NCBI GenBank assembly: GCA_016926695.1 | Contig: JAFGOB010000139.1 | Span: forward strand, 1 to 58,740 | Direction: 5' to 3' | Source of the DNA: Dehalococcoidales bacterium | Lineage (GTDB): Bacteria > Chloroflexota > Dehalococcoidia > Dehalococcoidales > UBA3254 | DNA: 58,740 nt | Shown here: in pieces, positions 55,429 through 58,740 of the stretch | How positions within the stretch are numbered: position 1 is the first letter of the stretch | Layout: the number at the start of each line of letters is the position of its first letter | Made by a program: the position numbers and the translations under genes | The notes under the pieces: generated by a model | What the model was told of the DNA's origin: nothing | The model's input: only the letters and a program-made list of their open reading frames with translations | The model's database searches: none

Positions 55429-55674
55429 ATGGCATCGGATGAACAGATCAGGGAGTTGGCCTATTCTCTCTGGGTAAAGGAAGGATGTCCGGAGGGGAAA
55501 GCTACCGAACATTATTTTCAGGCTAAACAGATGTTAGAAGCCCAGGAATCCCTGGTGGCAGAGACAGAGAAAACGATATCTGCTGTACCCGTCGAGGAAG
55601 TAGATAAATCGGGAACTGCTCCCAGTCCTAAAAAAACACGTACGCGTAAGAAACAGACCAAGAAAACAGATTAA
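55429..55674 (+). CDS. DUF2934-family small protein
   Basis: An 81-residue protein. The conserved part is EQIRELAYSLWVKEGCPEGKATEHYFQAKQML (about 4-36), matching the DUF2934 pattern. The tail is lysine-rich (KKTRTRKKQTKK) and could bind nucleic acid or another polyanion. The RBS AAGGAGG is strong. The family often sits beside alpha-glucan or trehalose genes, and here it diverges from glgE. Its biochemical role is unknown. Confidence 0.85.
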   Translation: MASDEQIRELAYSLWVKEGCPEGKATEHYFQAKQMLEAQESLVAETEKTISAVPVEEVDKSGTAPSPKKTRTRKKQTKKTD

Positions 55675-55738
55675 TACTTTTTTCGTTCTCAAGGTATTCA
55701 CCATTTCTCTTTTTGGGGCCTGAATATCCTTATAAGAG

Positions 55739-56035
55739 TTATATTTGCATCTTCCACCCCCAAGCCAGCCGTTTATCCACCAGTTTTCTGCGTTCCGGTT
55801 TGTGTTTACCGGGCAGTTCTTCGATTTCGGCTTCTGACAGGTTTTGAATAAAATACCTGATTTTCTACCGCACCATCGTTACCACATTTTCCCGGATCGA
55901 ACTTGACGGATCATTGCTTCTTGTGATTAGCTTTACCAAGGTGGCGAAATCCTCCTTCTATAGGGTGCCCAGGTTCTTGATAATAATGATATTCGCCTCC
56001 GTCAGCGAGTTCCGCGTTTTTTGATGGTATATCAA
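55739..56035 (-). pseudogene. Decayed gene with two in-frame TAG stops
   Basis: On the minus strand one frame reads coherently through two TAG codons, for example FATLVKLITRSNDPSSSIRE, then FIQNLSEAEIEELPGKHKPE and a C-terminus KRLAWGWKMQI before TAA at 55741-55739. The middle resembles a HEAT-type helix pair, but the family is not certain. There is no start codon with a good RBS. Interpreted as the eroded 3' part of a gene. Bases 56036-56213 hold no gene. Confidence 0.55.
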
Positions 56036-56213
56036 TTATAAACAAATATATTTTAGACTGTAGTTTGGCGCGGATGTAATATTTTTTAGTGACAGGCTGT
56101 CAGGGATAGTATTTGGACTAAAATATAGTTGACGGGCTTTTTAAGGAAGCAAAAATATCGGATATGTGAGTGTGACCGGTATTCCGGGAAATAATAAAAT
56201 CAAGGAGACTGAT

Positions 56214-56657
56214 ATGAACTCAAACGCTCCAGAAAAACTTTCTTTTCGTCGTATGATTCTCAGTGATATTGAATCGGTACTGGCTTTAGGTAAGAGTAAC
56301 CTTACCTATGGAGATTTAGCTTCTGCCGATCCAGACGGCCCTCTGGCTATGAGTTTTGTTGCGGATAACGGAAAAAAACTGGTCGGCTTTGTACTGGCGC
56401 GTGCTCATTTTGTCGGCATACCCATTACCAAGGTGTGCGTAATTCATGCGATAACTGTCGATTCTGAATATCAGAGGAAAGGGGTCGGCACCCAGCTTTT
56501 AAGCGAACTCCAGACAAAATGCGAGGAAGAAGATATTCAGATCATGCGGATGCTTGTTCCGCAGCATGATATTAACCTTAGAAATTACATGGAAGCTCTG
56601 GGATTCCGTCACAGCAATTTTATCAATTTTGATAAGCTTTGCGGTGGTGAGGGCTGA
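56214..56657 (+). CDS. GNAT-family N-acetyltransferase, paralogue 2
   Basis: A 147-residue GNAT protein from the ATG behind AAGGAG; a GTG at 56166 lies upstream without an RBS. The acetyl-CoA motif is TVDSEYQRKGVGTQLLSELQTKC (about 83-105), preceded by ARAHFVGIPITKVCVIHAI. It is paralogous to the 29602 protein, sharing ALGKSNLTYGDLAS-type and DPDGPLAMSFVA segments, but lacks that protein's internal repeat. Substrate unknown. It converges on the deacetylase gene at 56789 with a strong shared hairpin. Confidence 0.87.
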   Translation: MNSNAPEKLSFRRMILSDIESVLALGKSNLTYGDLASADPDGPLAMSFVADNGKKLVGFVLARAHFVGIPITKVCVIHAITVDSEYQRKGVGTQLLSELQTKCEEEDIQIMRMLVPQHDINLRNYMEALGFRHSNFINFDKLCGGEG

Positions 56658-56675
56658 TATTGACAGTATGCTGCA

Positions 56676-56707
56676 CCCGGTACCTGAAGGTAGCTTCAGG
56701 TACCGGG
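56676..56707. terminator. Strong hairpin between convergent genes
   Basis: 14-bp perfect stem (CCCGGTACCTGAAG / CTTCAGGTACCGGG) with loop GTAG, 18 bases after the GNAT stop. It is GC-rich and self-complementary in both directions, so it can end both convergent transcripts even without a long T-run. Confidence 0.75.
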
Positions 56708-56788
56708 ATTATGTGTCATCGTTTCCTTCTCCGTATCTGATGTTCCGTGAAAACCACATCCCCTTTAAATTGGAAAATAGCCGGGCGG

Positions 56789-57496
56789 CTAAAGGCGCTG
56801 AAGCACCTCCATCCGGTAAAAAGACTCACCCCATTGGTAATTTTCGCTTTTACCCGCTGTCCTGGCAATCTCCACCAATTGATCGTAAAATTCAGGATTG
56901 CCCGGAGGACCAATCTGACTCTGGTGGCATCGACAGGCAGCCATTTTGGTTTCATAGGTATCACTGATATCAATGCAATAATTGGGTTGCGCAGCCTGCC
57001 ATAGCATGACCTCTTTCACTCTATGCAGCTTGAGACCCTCAGCAAGTAAATCACGATAGGTGTTGGGAGCTTGAGCCATAGGCCAGACAGCATCCAGGAC
57101 AGCCCTTCCGGCTACTCTGTGGTCTGAATTGGAAATATACGGGGGGTAATAGGGATCGCAGGTAGCTACCACCGTGGGACGATAATGCAAAATCAAGCTC
57201 AGGATTTCTTTTTTTAATCCGGCCACATTCTCCAGACCGAGATCGGGATGGTCCAGGAAAACGACTTTTTTCACTCCAAGAATAGCAGCAGCTTCAAGCT
57301 GTTCTTTTTCCCTTGTTTCAGCCAGTTTGCCCGGCAGCAATTCAGGGTCGCTTGTCCCCTTATCACCGTTGGTACAGATTACATAGACAACATCTTTTTT
57401 TTCTCGCGTCCAGCGGGCTACAGTACCACCTATACCGAAATCGGGGTCAGAGGGATGCGGGGAAAATACCAACAAATGGACTGGTTCGCTGTTCAT
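56789..57496 (-). CDS. PIG-L/LmbE-family zinc-dependent deacetylase
   Basis: A 235-residue protein of the LmbE/PIG-L family. The zinc motif is HPSDPDFG (usual form HPDDE-like; His13 and Asp16) near the N-terminus, after the first strand HLLVFSPHPS. NGDKGTSDPE and the NSDHRVAGRAVLDAVWP region supply the third ligand and active-site histidine. Relatives deacetylate N-acetylglucosamine-type groups. AAGGAGG lies 12 bases before the ATG. It stands alone on the minus strand. Substrate not identified. Confidence 0.88.
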   Translation of the reverse strand: MNSEPVHLLVFSPHPSDPDFGIGGTVARWTREKKDVVYVICTNGDKGTSDPELLPGKLAETREKEQLEAAAILGVKKVVFLDHPDLGLENVAGLKKEILSLILHYRPTVVATCDPYYPPYISNSDHRVAGRAVLDAVWPMAQAPNTYRDLLAEGLKLHRVKEVMLWQAAQPNYCIDISDTYETKMAACRCHQSQIGPPGNPEFYDQLVEIARTAGKSENYQWGESFYRMEVLQRL

Positions 57497-57665
57497 AACA
57501 ATAATACGCCTCCTTTTTTTATTTTAAAGGCATTAATCATCAGACAACAATACAGGCAAATGTTATCAACTATCTCAAAATAGTCAGGGCGAGGCTTTAA
57601 TTACTGCCGGGCTAAGCAAGCCGATGTAAGAATATTATACGGCCCGTTTTGTATCGGAGTACATA

Positions 57666-58740
57666 TTAGTAAATCTTAATTGAGATTGCTTTGATATCCG
57701 TCATCCAGTAACTGTCGGTAATCATGAACGTTATCAATATGTTATCAGCCTGGACTAGCGGTGTACCGCTTATGACTCCGGCAGTGGAATCCAGGTTTAA
57801 ACCATCCGGAAGGCTTCCATCGACTATTGTCCAGGTAAACGGCCCCGTTCCCCCCGAAGCTATCAGATTCTGTTGATAAAAACCGCCGACTTTGCCTGCG
57901 GCCAACCTGAAGGTAAGGATCTTGGGCGCTGCGGAGATTTTCATTCTAAAGCTTTTTCGGGCATATCCTCCGACGCTGTCAGTAGCTTGAATATTGATTA
58001 CAGTCCCGGGAGTGGCTTGAACAGGGGTACCGGAAATAACGCCGCTGTCTTCATCCAGTGACAGGCCTCCAGGCAGGCGTCCGGAGATGATTGTCCATAT
58101 ATATGGACCAACCCCGTCGGTTGCGAAAAGCGTTTGAGTGTAAGCCACACCTATTTCACCGTCTGCCAGTTGTATATCGGTGGTAATTTCAGGCGCCGGT
58201 ACGACGGAAATACCCAGGATTCTGGTAGCTGTCCCACCCAGTTTGTCTTTTACCTCGAAAGTAACCGGGGTAGACCCGCAGGTTGCCCTGGGTGTTCCGG
58301 ATATTATTCCTCTGCCTCTGCTGAAGGACAGACCTGACGGCAGTGTTCCTGATTGAATAGACCAGGTATAGGGTAAAAGGCCTCCTGAGGCCGTAAGTGT
58401 CTGGTAGTATCTCATTCTAACTTCGCCCTGAGGAAGTGAATCGGTAGTAATCTCCGGGGCTGGATGGATCGTGAGAGGGATGTTTCCGGTTGCAGATCCA
58501 CCCATACTGTCAGACACCTGGAATGTCAATATACCCTGGTCCAATGCTTCGGAGGGGACTCCCGATATTTCCCCGGTATCCTGGTCAAGGGTTAGACCGA
58601 AAGGCAGATCGCCGGCTATCAGAGACCAGGTATAAGAAGCAACGCCGTCTTTGACCTCCAGGTTATCATTATAGGCAAATCCTACTTCACCGTCAGCTAA
58701 AGCAGTTGTTTTAATAGACGGTCCGTTTACTATCTTCAGA
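57666..58740 (-). CDS. Repeated putative Ig-domain (He_PIG) protein, 5' end outside the window
   Basis: The frame is open from the stop at 57666 to the right edge, so the gene is partial (358 codons visible). It is built of repeats of about 85-90 residues with the He_PIG signature LPDGLSLDxxxGVISGTP, seen about four times (SIQSGTLPSGLSFSRGRGIISGTP, IISGRLPGGLSLDEDSGVISGTP, IVDGSLPDGLNLDSTAGVISGTP, and DLPFGLTLDQDTGEISGVP near the edge). Such proteins are usually secreted or surface adhesion proteins. The signal peptide, if any, lies beyond the window. The protein ends with a short IKIY tail and shows no LPxTG-type sorting motif. Confidence 0.85.
   Translation of the reverse strand, partial: LKIVNGPSIKTTALADGEVGFAYNDNLEVKDGVASYTWSLIAGDLPFGLTLDQDTGEISGVPSEALDQGILTFQVSDSMGGSATGNIPLTIHPAPEITTDSLPQGEVRMRYYQTLTASGGLLPYTWSIQSGTLPSGLSFSRGRGIISGTPRATCGSTPVTFEVKDKLGGTATRILGISVVPAPEITTDIQLADGEIGVAYTQTLFATDGVGPYIWTIISGRLPGGLSLDEDSGVISGTPVQATPGTVINIQATDSVGGYARKSFRMKISAAPKILTFRLAAGKVGGFYQQNLIASGGTGPFTWTIVDGSLPDGLNLDSTAGVISGTPLVQADNILITFMITDSYWMTDIKAISIKIY

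Noticed and set aside
55739..56035. Pyrrolysine-containing protein (two TAG codons)
   Set aside because: No start codon or RBS, and no pyl genes in the window; erosion of a gene is the simpler reading.
1..58740. CRISPR array, tRNA, rRNA or intact insertion sequence
   Set aside because: Reading both strands showed no regular spaced repeats, cloverleaf-like genes, rRNA stretches or transposase-like proteins.

Overview
The window reads like part of the chromosome of an anaerobic, fermentative or respiratory bacterium of moderate GC content. The gene mix (peptide-type ABC uptake genes, YtcJ-type amidohydrolases, 2-hydroxyacyl-CoA dehydratase-like subunits, a molybdopterin transhydroxylase-like enzyme, selenoproteins of the U-x-x-C type, and a GlgE glycogen operon) suggests an uncultured Chloroflexota (Dehalococcoidia-like) lineage. 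That placement is inference from gene content only. No rRNA, tRNA, CRISPR array or intact insertion sequence was seen.

Layout. 0.2-3.9 kb: a YkgJ-type cysteine-cluster protein and an orphan pyrogallol-transhydroxylase-like molybdenum enzyme. 4.1-12.8 kb: an IclR regulator diverges from a phosphotriesterase-like hydrolase / Ntn amidohydrolase / flavoprotein operon, followed by a substrate-binding protein with two permeases. 12.8-20.5 kb, minus strand: an apparent operon of an internally deleted amidohydrolase, alanine dehydrogenase, a class III aminotransferase, two full-length YtcJ amidohydrolases and a MoaF-like protein. 20.7-25.1 kb: a LuxR-type regulator, a cupin and two 2-hydroxyacyl-CoA dehydratase-like subunits. 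Three promoters (before the 5.1 kb, 9.2 kb and 20.5 kb units) carry the same dyad, AATAGCT-N6-AGCTATT, overlapping a TTGACC -35 box. The 4-21 kb block therefore looks like one regulon for uptake and breakdown of a nitrogen-containing compound, with amino groups probably leaving through aminotransferase plus alanine dehydrogenase.

26-34 kb is mixed: MATE and MFS transporters, a GltD-like oxidoreductase, YajC, a GNAT acetyltransferase, a metallo-beta-lactamase-fold hydrolase, a second cupin and a MarR regulator. 34.1-43.6 kb, plus strand, is the most unusual block: a substrate-binding lipoprotein, a long selenoprotein, two permeases, a second long selenoprotein, a short-chain dehydrogenase and a C_GCAxxG_C_C-type redox protein. 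Both selenoproteins are interrupted by an in-frame TGA at the same place in a U-x-G-C motif. The second is followed by a hairpin with a GGTC apical loop like the E. coli fdhF SECIS. A palindromic MarR-type site covers the promoter of this block.

43.7-55.2 kb, minus strand, is a GlgE-pathway operon: glgE, a double-domain KaiC-like ATPase, a stand-alone receiver protein, a treS-maltokinase fusion, glgB, malQ and a small membrane protein. A KaiC-receiver pair inside an alpha-glucan operon suggests a dedicated regulatory module. A DUF2934 protein diverges from glgE. The right end holds a decayed gene, a second GNAT paralogue, a PIG-L/LmbE deacetylase and a protein of repeated putative Ig (He_PIG) domains that runs off the window.
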